NCBI GenBank assembly: GCA_028709185.1
Contig: JAQVXM010000010.1
Coordinates: forward strand, 1-14,531
Reading direction: 5' to 3'
DNA length: 14,531 bases
Source of the DNA: Minisyncoccota bacterium
GTDB taxonomy: Bacteria > Patescibacteriota > Minisyncoccia > UBA6257 > XYB1-36-10
The position numbers were made by a program, and so were the translations under genes. The notes under the pieces are model-generated. The model was not told the DNA's origin. It worked only from the letters and a program-made list of their open reading frames with translations, and made no database searches. This document shows positions 1-6,823 of this stretch, one piece after another; position 1 is the first letter of the stretch; each line of letters starts with the position of its first letter.

Positions 1-1644
1 TTAGCTTTTAGAGCTGGATCTGTGACCGGGTTTATGGTTGTGGCTTTAGCTCTTCTTTCTGTCGCTTTGTTTTATATTTATACAAAAGAAATAAGCGCAC
101 TTATCGGACTTGGATTTGGAGCGAGTTTAATTTCAATTTTTGCAAGATTAGGGGGAGGAATTTACACAAAAGGAGCGGATGTCGGAGCGGATTTAGTAGG
201 AAAAGTAGAAGCAGGAATTCCAGAAGACGATCCGAGAAATCCAGCAGTGATAGCTGATAATGTAGGAGATAATGTAGGGGATTGCGCGGGAATGGCAGCG
301 GATCTTTTCGAAACTTATGCTGTAACAATAACAGCGGCGATTTTACTTGGAACATCTGTTTTTTCAACGAACACAGAAAATATTTATACAATTTTTCCTT
401 TAATTCTAGGGGGATTGGCAATTATTGCCTCTATAATCGGTTCATGGTTTGTAAAAGTAAGAAAAGAAAATGATCTTTCAGCAACAAATATTATGGGGGC
501 TCTTTATAAAGGATTGTGGGCATCTCTAATAATTTCCGGAATATTTTTCTTTTACGCTACAAAATATTTCTTTCAAGAAAATTATGAAAATATTTTTTAT
601 TCATCCTTAATCGGGCTAGTAGTGACAATATTAATGGTTTTAGCAACTGATTTTTACACTTCTAAAAAATACAGACCCGTAAAAGAAATAGCCAAGTCAT
701 CAAATTCCGGACACGGAACAAATATAATTATGGGACTTTCTGTTGGAATGGAAGCAACAGTTGTACCAATCTTAATAATTACAGCGGGAATGCTTGCTAG
801 TTTTTATTTAAATGGAATTTATGGAGTGGCGATAGCAGCCGTTGGAATGCTATCAGTGGCCGGGATAGTAGTAGCAATAGATTCATTCGGACCAATAACT
901 GATAATGCCGGAGGAATAGCAGAAATGTCGGAAGCTCCAGAAAAAACAAGAAAAGTAACAGACGCGCTTGATGCTGTTGGAAATACAACAAAAGCAGTTA
1001 CAAAAGGATATGCCATCGCTTCGGCAGGGTTAGCAGCTATAGTACTTTTTTCAGGTTATATTGAAGAATTAGCAAAAATGGCTAAAGAAGTAACATTCGG
1101 ATTAGAAAATCCTTATGTTTTAGCCGGATTATTTTTAGGAGCGGCGGTTCCTTATTTGTTTGCTTCTATTGCAATGAAAGCAGTAGGAAAAACAGCCGGT
1201 TCAGTAGTAGAAGAAGTAAGAAGACAATTTAAAGAAAAACCAGGAATAATGGATTTTAAAGAAAAACCAGATTATGGAAAAGCTGTTGATATCGTAACAA
1301 AGGCGGCTATAAAAGAAATGGTGTGGCCGGCTATTGTTCCAATAGCAACAGTCGTGGCAGTAGGATTTGTTCTTGGAGCAGAAGCTTTAGGAGGATTTTT
1401 AATCGGTTCAATAATTACCGGGATGTTTGTAGCATTATCAATGACTTCAGGAGGAGCAGCTTGGGATAACGCTAAAAAATTTATAGAAGATGGAAACTAT
1501 GGGGGAAAGGGGTCGGAAGCTCACAAAGCAGCCGTGACTGGAGATACAGTAGGAGATCCATACAAAGATACAGCCGGACCAGCAATAAATCCTTTAATAA
1601 AAGTGATGAATATTATCGCTCTTCTTTTAGCTAAATTTCTTTAA
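1..1644 (+). CDS. hppA: H+-translocating pyrophosphatase, K+-independent type (5'-truncated by window edge)
   Basis: Membrane-integral pyrophosphatase that couples PPi hydrolysis to proton export across the cytoplasmic membrane. The frame is open from base 1, so the true start lies upstream; given the usual family length of roughly 650-700 residues, about the first 100-150 are missing. The PPi/Mg2+-binding signatures are intact: GADVGADLVGK (nt 172-204) and DNVGDNVGDCAG (nt 256-291), then DSFGPITDNAGG (from nt 880) and GDTVGDPYKDTAGPAINP near the C-terminus. The multiple hydrophobic segments fit the usual 16-helix protein. After GNTT the sequence is K-A-V-T-K (Lys codon 991-993). Lys and Thr at these positions mark the K+-independent, H+-pumping subclass, whereas K+-dependent enzymes have Ala and Gly. 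The gene is first in a co-oriented run with tig (6-bp gap) and clpP. In a cell with limited respiration it could recycle biosynthetic PPi into proton-motive force (inference). Confidence 0.96.
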   Translation, partial: LAFRAGSVTGFMVVALALLSVALFYIYTKEISALIGLGFGASLISIFARLGGGIYTKGADVGADLVGKVEAGIPEDDPRNPAVIADNVGDNVGDCAGMAADLFETYAVTITAAILLGTSVFSTNTENIYTIFPLILGGLAIIASIIGSWFVKVRKENDLSATNIMGALYKGLWASLIISGIFFFYATKYFFQENYENIFYSSLIGLVVTILMVLATDFYTSKKYRPVKEIAKSSNSGHGTNIIMGLSVGMEATVVPILIITAGMLASFYLNGIYGVAIAAVGMLSVAGIVVAIDSFGPITDNAGGIAEMSEAPEKTRKVTDALDAVGNTTKAVTKGYAIASAGLAAIVLFSGYIEELAKMAKEVTFGLENPYVLAGLFLGAAVPYLFASIAMKAVGKTAGSVVEEVRRQFKEKPGIMDFKEKPDYGKAVDIVTKAAIKEMVWPAIVPIATVVAVGFVLGAEALGGFLIGSIITGMFVALSMTSGGAAWDNAKKFIEDGNYGGKGSEAHKAAVTGDTVGDPYKDTAGPAINPLIKVMNIIALLLAKFL

Positions 1645-1650
1645 AATAAA

Positions 1651-2691
1651 ATGGATTCAAAGATAAATAAAAAAAGCGGCTCGGAGGCCGAAATAGAAGC
1701 ATCTCTCACTGAAGAAGAGTTCGGAGAGTTTTTTGAAAACTCAGCTCGAGATGAAATGGCAAAAGTAGAAATAAAAGGATTTAGAAAAGGACAAGCACCG
1801 GAAAAAATAGCCAGAGAATATATTAATTATGATAAGGCATTTGAAAAAGCCGCGGAAAGGGCAATAAAAACATCCTTAAAAAAAATAACGGAAGAAAACG
1901 AGTGGGATTTAATAGACGCGCCAAAAGTAGAAATATCAGAAGCAAAAAAAGGTTTCAAATTTAAAGCAAGTTTAGTTTTTTTACCAGAAGTAAAATTAAA
2001 CGATTATAAAAGAATAATAAAAGAATTAAATAAAGAGACAAAGGAAAAAATAGAAAAAATAACAGTAGAAAAAAAAGAAGTAGAAGAAGCGGTTGATTGG
2101 TTATTGCATTCAAGAGAACATAATCATAAAGAAGAAAAAGAATGTGAACACAAAGAAGAAAAAAAAGAATTAACAGATGAAATTGCTAAAACTTTTGGAG
2201 ATTTTAAAACAGCAGAAGAACTTAAAAAAAGCATAGAAGAGGGGATAAAAACGGAAAAAATAATAAGAGAAGCAGATAAAAACAGAGCAAAAATAATAAA
2301 TAAAATTTCAGAAGAAACAAAAATAGACGTACCAGAAGTAATGATAAAAAAAATGACAGAAAATATGAAAGAAGAGATAAAAGAAAGTTTAGGAGGAGAA
2401 GAAAAATATAATCAATATATAGAAAAAAATTTTAAAGGAAAAGAGGAAGAACTTTTAAAAAAATTTAAAGACCAATCATTAAAAGAAATAAAAGCTCATT
2501 TAATAATTGACGAGATTGCAAGAGGGGAAAAAATAATGCCAGAAGAAAAAGAAGTGGAAGAAGAAATGACAAAGATATTAAACACAATGCCAGTAGATAA
2601 AAAAAATGAGGCAGATTTAAAAAAAGTTTACGATTATTCTTTTGGAAAAGTAAAAAATGAAAAAGTTTTTAAATTTTTAGAGAAGATATAA
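1651..2691 (+). CDS. tig: Trigger factor lacking the FKBP-type PPIase domain
   Basis: Ribosome-associated chaperone that receives nascent chains at the exit tunnel. Residues 1-115 form the ribosome-binding domain with the L23-docking signature GFRKGQAP at 43-50. Residues about 170-346 are a charged, helical SurA-like C-terminal substrate-binding domain. The FKBP-like prolyl isomerase domain that normally lies between them is missing: 346 residues against about 430 in E. coli. In its place is a linker of about 50 residues rich in Lys/Glu, containing His153, His157, His159, Cys165 and His167. This clustering could bind a metal ion, but that is inference. No Shine-Dalgarno sequence precedes the ATG; the leader is TTAAAATAAA. 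It lies 6 bp after hppA and 61 bp before clpP, and co-location with clpP is a very common tig-clpP arrangement. The domain assignment is firm; the loss of PPIase activity follows from absence of the domain. Confidence 0.93.
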   Translation: MDSKINKKSGSEAEIEASLTEEEFGEFFENSARDEMAKVEIKGFRKGQAPEKIAREYINYDKAFEKAAERAIKTSLKKITEENEWDLIDAPKVEISEAKKGFKFKASLVFLPEVKLNDYKRIIKELNKETKEKIEKITVEKKEVEEAVDWLLHSREHNHKEEKECEHKEEKKELTDEIAKTFGDFKTAEELKKSIEEGIKTEKIIREADKNRAKIINKISEETKIDVPEVMIKKMTENMKEEIKESLGGEEKYNQYIEKNFKGKEEELLKKFKDQSLKEIKAHLIIDEIARGEKIMPEEKEVEEEMTKILNTMPVDKKNEADLKKVYDYSFGKVKNEKVFKFLEKI

Positions 2692-2752
2692 ACAATAAAT
2701 TAAAAATGAGAAGGTTGATATAAATAATTTAATATTATTAAAAATAAAAAAT

Positions 2753-3340
2753 ATGAATTTAATACCAACAGTTATAGAAAAATCAAGCAGTGGGGAAAGA
2801 GCTTATGATATTTATTCAAGATTATTAAAAGAAAGAATAATTTTTATAGGCGGACCAATAAACGACGCAATGGCTAATACAATAATCGCCCAATTAATAC
2901 TTTTAGAACACGAGGATCAAAAGAAAGATATAAAGCTTTATATAAACAGTCCAGGCGGGTCAGTAACAGCAGGAATGGCAATATACGACACTATGCAGAT
3001 AATAAAGCCGGATGTATCAACAGTATGCGTAGGAATGGCAGCTTCAATGGCGGCAGTTCTTTTATCAGCCGGAAAAAAAGGAAAAAGAATTGCTTTACCA
3101 AATTCAGAAATATTATTACACCAAGTAATGGGGGGAGTTGAAGGACAAGCAACAGAAATAGAAATAACCGCAAGACAAATATTAAAAATTAAGCAAAGAT
3201 TAAACGAAATATTATCAAAACATACCGGACAATCTCTATCTAAAATAGAAAAAGATACGGATCGAGATTTTTATATGAGTTCAGAAGAAGCAAAAAAATA
3301 CGGGGTAATAGACGAAATAATAAAAAGTAATAAAAAATAA
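2753..3340 (+). CDS. clpP: ATP-dependent Clp protease proteolytic subunit
   Basis: Serine peptidase that forms the double-heptamer proteolytic chamber used with ClpX or ClpC/ClpA ATPases. The protein is 195 residues, normal for mature ClpP without a long propeptide. The catalytic triad is intact: Ser98 in GMAASMAA, His123 in LLHQ, and Asp172 in DRDFYMS. The oxyanion/substrate-strand motif YINSPGGSVTAG (63-74) and the handle helix (about 130-160) are present. The gene follows tig by 61 bp; no clpX is in the window. The leader before the ATG is A/T-only (AAAAATAAAAAAT) with no Shine-Dalgarno sequence. A weak promoter-like pair (TTGATA at 2715, TATTAA at 2736, 15-bp spacer) may supplement read-through from hppA-tig but is not convincing. 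A hairpin terminator follows shortly after the stop codon. Confidence 0.97.
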   Translation: MNLIPTVIEKSSSGERAYDIYSRLLKERIIFIGGPINDAMANTIIAQLILLEHEDQKKDIKLYINSPGGSVTAGMAIYDTMQIIKPDVSTVCVGMAASMAAVLLSAGKKGKRIALPNSEILLHQVMGGVEGQATEIEITARQILKIKQRLNEILSKHTGQSLSKIEKDTDRDFYMSSEEAKKYGVIDEIIKSNKK

Positions 3341-3356
3341 AAAAGTTCTAAAATAT

Positions 3357-3389
3357 AAAAATTCCTCCAATTATTTTGGGGGAATTTTT
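3357..3389. terminator. Bidirectional intrinsic terminator between clpP and jag
   Basis: A 12-bp stem (arms 3357-3368 and 3378-3389, one G-T wobble) encloses a 9-nt loop. The core is ATTCCTCC paired with GGGGGAAT. The right arm ends in a T-run and the left arm starts in an A-run, so a U-tract follows the hairpin on either strand. It sits between convergent clpP (+) and jag (-) and probably ends both transcripts. Confidence 0.85.
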
Positions 3390-3428
3390 ATTTATTAAAA
3401 GGTTAAATAAAATAATAATTAAAAAATA

Positions 3429-3863
3429 TTATTCAAAAATCGGTTTAATAACAACGTGGCGCATTTTTCCTTCTCCCTCACTCTCAGTTTTAATATCCGG
3501 ACGCATAGCAAGCTCCATATGAATAAGACGTCTTTCATAAGAGTTCATAATAGGGAGAGCAATAATATCCTTAGTCATTAAGGCTTTTCTTGCGGCAGCT
3601 TTAGCCAGTTCAGCAATTATTTTTTCTCTTTCTAACCGATAATTATTAACATCAATAGTAAAAGCGGGAGAGTTTATTTTTCTACCAATTAATTGGCCGA
3701 GAAGATTAAAATTTTCGATAATATTGGGAAGATTTTTTTTAATCAAAGGATCTTCGCTTAAAAAAAGACTAAGGCGACTGCCTTCTTCATTTATTTCAAC
3801 ACTAAATTCACCGATATTCATCAGTCTTAACATTTCCTCGAAGATTTTCTTTATCTCGGTCAT
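3429..3863 (-). CDS. jag: Jag/KhpB-type KH-R3H protein with degenerate KH loop
   Basis: SpoIIIJ-associated (Jag/KhpB) family RNA-binding protein. Residues about 1-80 correspond to the KH domain and 83-144 to the R3H domain. The latter has LPIMNSYERRLIHMELA (103-119) with the R3H-defining Arg111 and His115, and ends in HVVIKP. The N-terminal Jag-N domain found in many Firmicutes proteins is absent, so the protein is only 144 residues. The KH domain is odd: where homologues carry the nucleic-acid-gripping GxxG loop (typically GKRG/GKNG), this protein reads I-K-K-N-L-P (41-46), so the loop is lost. It is last in the rpmH-rnpA-yidC-jag operon. The chosen ATG lies 56 bp inside yidC; Met11 and Met15 are alternative starts with less overlap, but the extra residues match the conserved first helix of the KH domain. 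Family assignment is strong; RNA binding by the KH half is doubtful. Confidence 0.88.
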   Translation of the reverse strand: MTEIKKIFEEMLRLMNIGEFSVEINEEGSRLSLFLSEDPLIKKNLPNIIENFNLLGQLIGRKINSPAFTIDVNNYRLEREKIIAELAKAAARKALMTKDIIALPIMNSYERRLIHMELAMRPDIKTESEGEGKMRHVVIKPIFE

Positions 3864-4560
3864 TTTTTTTAAGAGAATTATTGATAATTACCTGCTGAAA
3901 AGAAGAAAAAATAGAAGTAGTTATCCAATAGAGACCAACAACAGAAGGAAGATTATAAAGAATAAAAAAGGTCAAAAAGGGACCAATTAAAATCATCTTT
4001 CTTCCTAAATCATTTGTCGGATTTTGTGATTTTAAGTTAGAAGCAGGAAGACTTAGCCAGCCTTGAAAATATTGGAAAACAGCCGCTAAGACAACAACAA
4101 TAATACTAGGTTCTTTTAAATTTATCAAGCCAATAAAAGAAAAGTTAAAGCTTTCAGGTTTAGGAACAAAAGAATAAAGAAGGGAAAAACTATCAATTGA
4201 AGAAAGTCCATAATAAAAAACATGAAAAAGAGCTAAAAGAATGGGGAGTTGCACTAATAAAAGAAAAATACCAGAAAAAGGATTGATTTTATTTTCTTTA
4301 TAAATTTCCATAATTCTTTTTACTTGTTCTTCTTTATTATCTTTAAAATTATCAGAAATTTCTTTTATTTTTGGCTGAATTTTTTGAATAATAGCCTGAT
4401 TTTTACTGCCTTTATGAAAAAGAGGGAAGAGAATAAGGCGAATAAAAACAGTTAATAAAATAACCGCTAAACCAAGATCATTAAAAGAAATATAATCATA
4501 AATAAAGACTAAAGCATTTAAAAGAGGGCGATAAAGAAATTCATTATAAAAAAAAGACAT
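3808..4560 (-). CDS. yidC: Membrane protein insertase YidC/Oxa1 (short, Gram-positive-like form)
   Basis: Inserts and folds inner-membrane proteins, alone or with SecYEG. The protein is 250 residues and lacks the large periplasmic domain of proteobacterial YidC, matching the short SpoIIIJ/Oxa1 form. The conserved groove arginine is Arg41 in VFIRLILFPL (first core helix about 30-48). Next comes a Lys/Glu-rich cytoplasmic hairpin (50-92), NPFSG (93-97) and a helix to about 118, then helices around 152-168 and 190-222. The typical C-terminal signature is present as LPSVVGLYWITTSIFSSFQQ (204-223), and a basic tail follows. There is no obvious lipobox or cleavable signal peptide. It starts 4 bp after rnpA and its end overlaps jag by 56 bp. 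Its stop is TGA, the only TGA stop among the complete genes here, followed two codons later by an in-frame TAG. Confidence 0.95.
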   Translation of the reverse strand: MSFFYNEFLYRPLLNALVFIYDYISFNDLGLAVILLTVFIRLILFPLFHKGSKNQAIIQKIQPKIKEISDNFKDNKEEQVKRIMEIYKENKINPFSGIFLLLVQLPILLALFHVFYYGLSSIDSFSLLYSFVPKPESFNFSFIGLINLKEPSIIVVVLAAVFQYFQGWLSLPASNLKSQNPTNDLGRKMILIGPFLTFFILYNLPSVVGLYWITTSIFSSFQQVIINNSLKKNDRDKENLRGNVKTDEYR

Positions 4561-4564
4561 TTTG

Positions 4565-4891
4565 TTATTTTATACTTTCAAAAGCTGTTTTTAAATTATC
4601 TATAAAGTTTTGTATATCAGCAGACTTAGAAGAAGAGTTAATTATAATTAAAACATCTTTTCCTTTAGAAAAAGAAGGTAAATTAAGTCGAATCCACTCA
4701 AATATAGCTCTTTTTAGTTTATTACGATAAACAGATCTTTTATCGTATTTTGAGGAAATAATAAGATTAAACCTGCTAAAATCCTTATTATTAGGGGTTA
4801 TTTTAAGAGAGAGGTGATTTTTTTTAACAATTTTTAAAGGAAAGGCTTTTTTGAAACTTTCAACGGAAAATTTATATTTTTTTTTCAACAT
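4565..4891 (-). CDS. rnpA: Ribonuclease P protein component
   Basis: Protein subunit of RNase P, which assists the catalytic RNA in removing 5' leaders from pre-tRNA. The protein is 108 residues, very basic and of normal size. The family's RNR helix is recognisable as KRSVYRNKLKRAI (51-63): Arg56-Asn57 and Lys60-Arg61 are kept, but Tyr replaces the usual basic residue before RN. The C-terminal strand-helix part (DVLIIINSSS... at 79-88) is typical. The N-terminal tract normally rich in aromatic and basic residues is divergent. Its position between rpmH and yidC is the textbook order and confirms the identity. The start lies 6 bp after the rpmH stop with no ribosome-binding site, suggesting translational coupling. 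Confidence 0.92.
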   Translation of the reverse strand: MLKKKYKFSVESFKKAFPLKIVKKNHLSLKITPNNKDFSRFNLIISSKYDKRSVYRNKLKRAIFEWIRLNLPSFSKGKDVLIIINSSSKSADIQNFIDNLKTAFESIK

Positions 4892-4897
4892 AAAAAA

Positions 4898-5032
4898 CTA
4901 GACGGAAAGCTTTTTTCTTTCCTTTCTTCTTCTGTTTTTTAGAACTTTTCTACCAGTCGGACTATTTTTTCTAGCTAAAAAACCGTGAGTTTTTTTTCTT
5001 TTTCTCTTTTTTGGTTGGTAAGTTTGAGACAT
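4898..5032 (-). CDS. rpmH: 50S ribosomal protein L34
   Basis: A 44-residue basic protein, read by hand because it is too short for automated ORF lists. It begins MSQTYQPKKRKRKK, continues THGFLARKNSPTGRKVLKNR and ends RRRKERKKLSV before a TAG stop. The pattern of a basic N-terminus, T-H-G-F-x-x-R, then G-R-x-V-L-x-x-R-R-x-K-x-R-x-x-L-S-V, is the L34 signature. L34 is a late-assembling large-subunit protein near the base of domain I/III of 23S rRNA. It heads the minus-strand rpmH-rnpA-yidC-jag operon, divergent from dnaA, which is the ancestral bacterial origin arrangement. Confidence 0.97.
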   Translation of the reverse strand: MSQTYQPKKRKRKKTHGFLARKNSPTGRKVLKNRRRKERKKLSV

Positions 5033-5139
5033 AGTTGTTTAAATTTAACATTAAAAATTTTTTTTTGCAAATTTTGGCAAATTATTACCTTTTTAAACCA
5101 AAAAAGAGAAAAGTATGAATTTGTTTAATTATTTTAATG

Positions 5140-5148
5140 ATATCCACA
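5140..5148 (+). promoter_or_regulatory. DnaA-box-like site upstream of dnaA
   Basis: ATATCCACA differs from the consensus TTATCCACA only at the first base. It sits about 30 bp upstream of the dnaA promoter, suitable for origin binding, autoregulation or both. Confidence 0.5.
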
Positions 5149-5179
5149 AGAAATACACAGAAAGGGAAAAAATGATTTT

Positions 5180-5208
5180 TTGAACTTTAAAGAGTATGAG
5201 AGTAAAAT
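5180..5208 (+). promoter_or_regulatory. Probable dnaA promoter
   Basis: TTGAAC (5180-5185) and TAAAAT (5203-5208) are separated by a 17-bp spacer, a reasonable sigma70-type promoter giving a leader of about 90 nt. A TATAAT at 5284-5289 lies nearer the ATG but has no good -35 partner. Confidence 0.5.
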
Positions 5209-5306
5209 GTGAGGAGATTTTATTTTTTTTGTTAAAAAAATAATTTTTATTGAATAATTTAAGAAATATTTAACGGGGCAAATTATAATTTAAAAAAATA
5301 AAAAAT

Positions 5307-6671
5307 ATGGATCTCGAAAAGATTTGGGAAACAGTTTTGGCAGAAATGGAAATAAATATTTCTCATGCTAATTTTCATACTTGGTTAAAAAATAGCAAGT
5401 TAATCAATAAAGACGATTTAGGAAATTTTGTTGTAGCTTTACCAACTAATTTTTCCAAAGAATGGGTGGAAAATAAATATCAAAAAAATATTCTACACAT
5501 ATTAAGAGATTTAGACAGTCAGGCTAAAAAAATAGATTTTATAGTACAAGGAAATATATTCAGTTCAAACCAAAATCAGAAGACTTTAAAAGGAAACTAC
5601 GTTTCAGCTCCAACGCAAATGGCTTTTCCAGAGTTTAAAGTAGACCCGGAAACAAATTTAAATCCAAAATATACTTTTCAAAATTTTATAGTTGGCTCAT
5701 CAAATGAGCTGGCTTTTGCCGCAGCACAAGCAATAGTAAAAGAAGTAGGTTCAAAATATAATCCATTATTTTTTTATGGGGGAGTGGGATTAGGAAAAAC
5801 TCATTTAATTCAAGCAATTGGTAATGAAATAATAAAAGATTATAAAAATAGTTTAAAAGTAAGATATGTATCTTCAGAAAAATTTACCAATGATGTGGTT
5901 TGGGCGATAAAAAATAAAAGAATGGAAGATATAAAGAAAAAATATAGAGATATAGATATTTTAATAATAGATGATATTCAATTCATAAGCGGAAAAGAGA
6001 AAACACAGGAAGAATTTTTTCATACTTTTAATTCTTTATATGCTTTAAATAAACAAATAATAATATCTTCCGATAGGCCACCACATGCTTTGCCAACACT
6101 TCATGAAAGATTAAGATCAAGATTTGAAGGGGGAATGACTGTTGATATAATTCAACCAGATTATGAGATGAGAGTGGCTATAATAAGCACAAAATTACAA
6201 GAAAGTAAGCATGAGTTACCTGATAAAATAATAGGAATAATAGCCGGAAAAGTAAATGAAAATATAAGAGAAATAGAAGGTTTATTAAATAAACTTATTT
6301 TTATAAAAGAAAATAAAGGAGTAGAAATAACAGAGGAAGTAATAAATGAAATAATAAATAAAAATACTCAGGTAAATAAAAACATAAATCCAAATAAAAT
6401 AATAAAGGCAGTAGCTGATTTTTTTGAAATTTCAATAAATGAATTAATAGGAAAATCAAGAAAAAAGGAAATTGTAGAACCGAGACAAATAACAATGTTT
6501 TTACTTCGAAATATATTAAATATTTCTTTTCCTTTTATTGGGGATAAGATGGGGAAGAGAGATCACACAACAGTTATGCATGCTTGTGAAAAAATAAACA
6601 AAGAAATGGAAAAAAACATCAATACCAGTCAAAAAATTAATTTAATAAAAGAATCAATATATAAAAATTAA
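5307..6671 (+). CDS. dnaA: Chromosomal replication initiator DnaA
   Basis: AAA+ ATPase that binds DnaA boxes and unwinds oriC. The protein is 454 residues and all four domains are present. Domain I (about 1-75, with FHTWL at 23-27) mediates self-interaction and helicase contact, and a short domain II linker spans about 76-115. Domain III has Walker A GGVGLGKTH (158-166), Walker B ILIIDD (218-223), sensor I IISSDRPP (252-259), the box VII arginine-finger region RLRSRFEGG (268-276) and sensor II around Arg321. Domain IV ends with the DNA-binding signature GDKMGKRDHTTVMHA (412-426). No residue expected to be essential is visibly missing. The start is ATG behind the A-rich leader AAAAATAAAAAAT, with no Shine-Dalgarno sequence. 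It diverges from rpmH and is followed after 152 bp by dnaN. Confidence 0.98.
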   Translation: MDLEKIWETVLAEMEINISHANFHTWLKNSKLINKDDLGNFVVALPTNFSKEWVENKYQKNILHILRDLDSQAKKIDFIVQGNIFSSNQNQKTLKGNYVSAPTQMAFPEFKVDPETNLNPKYTFQNFIVGSSNELAFAAAQAIVKEVGSKYNPLFFYGGVGLGKTHLIQAIGNEIIKDYKNSLKVRYVSSEKFTNDVVWAIKNKRMEDIKKKYRDIDILIIDDIQFISGKEKTQEEFFHTFNSLYALNKQIIISSDRPPHALPTLHERLRSRFEGGMTVDIIQPDYEMRVAIISTKLQESKHELPDKIIGIIAGKVNENIREIEGLLNKLIFIKENKGVEITEEVINEIINKNTQVNKNINPNKIIKAVADFFEISINELIGKSRKKEIVEPRQITMFLLRNILNISFPFIGDKMGKRDHTTVMHACEKINKEMEKNINTSQKINLIKESIYKN

Positions 6672-6675
6672 GATA

Positions 6676-6684
6676 TTATCCACT
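6676..6684 (+). promoter_or_regulatory. DnaA-box-like site downstream of dnaA
   Basis: TTATCCACT matches the TTATCCACA consensus at 8 of 9 positions and lies 5 bp beyond the dnaA stop codon, next to very A/T-rich DNA. Confidence 0.5.
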
Positions 6685-6784
6685 GATTAGAAACAAGATA
6701 ATAATCAAAAAAGATGCTTAAAAAGATAATAAAATATACTTTTAAACTTTTTAAATGATTATTAATTATAACTACTAATTAATA

Positions 6785-6809
6785 TAAATAATATTAATAA
6801 TATTATTTA
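6785..6809. repeat. 25-bp A/T palindrome upstream of dnaN
   Basis: Perfect 12-bp arms (6785-6796 and 6798-6809) surround a central A at 6797. The right arm reads TAATATTATTTA. It ends 14 bp before the dnaN ATG, and every base is A or T. It could extrude as a cruciform, assist strand opening or be a protein site. In such low-complexity DNA, chance is also possible. Confidence 0.6.
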
Positions 6810-6823
6810 ATAAATTAAATAAA

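Larger units (their letters stand above)
5033..5306. other. Candidate oriC segment between rpmH and dnaA
   Basis: This 274-bp divergent gap holds no gene. It is extremely A/T-rich, with runs of T and A that would melt easily. One DnaA-box-like site (ATATCCACA, 5140-5148, 8 of 9 matches to TTATCCACA) is followed at once by a poorer AAATACACA (5151-5159). The short near-repeat GCAAATT/GGCAAATT occurs at 5067-5083. It also carries a dnaA promoter. An origin here is expected from gene order, but DnaA boxes are few, so the true origin may be in, or shared with, the dnaA-dnaN gap. Confidence 0.5.
6672..6823. other. dnaA-dnaN intergenic region: candidate DUE/oriC segment
   Basis: These 152 bp are nearly pure A/T. 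A DnaA-box-like TTATCCACT (6676-6684, 8 of 9) lies immediately after the dnaA stop, followed by GATTAG and GATAATAAT stretches. A TAGTAG trinucleotide pair appears on the minus strand at 6772-6777. A 25-bp A/T palindrome lies just before dnaN. The combination of a DnaA box and adjacent A/T-only DNA fits a DNA-unwinding element, as in species whose oriC lies between dnaA and dnaN. Experimental support is needed to choose between the two gaps. Confidence 0.5.

Noticed and set aside
2715..2741. Internal promoter upstream of clpP (TTGATA...TATTAA)
   Set aside because: The 15-bp spacer and weak -10 in A/T-rich DNA make it no better than chance; it is mentioned only in the clpP entry.
2704..2752. 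Small AT-only hairpin (AATAAT/ATTATT) between tig and clpP as a terminator
   Set aside because: It has no G/C pairs and no distinct U-tract, so stable termination is unlikely.
3804..3810. TGA recoding (as in Gracilibacteria/Absconditabacteria) suggested by the rare TGA stop of yidC
   Set aside because: No TGA occurs in-frame inside any gene here, and reading through this one would add only two residues before TAG. The standard bacterial code fits everything.
3724..3990. Plus-strand 88-codon frame opposite jag and yidC
   Set aside because: It lies wholly antisense to two well-supported genes and has no recognisable family or start signal.
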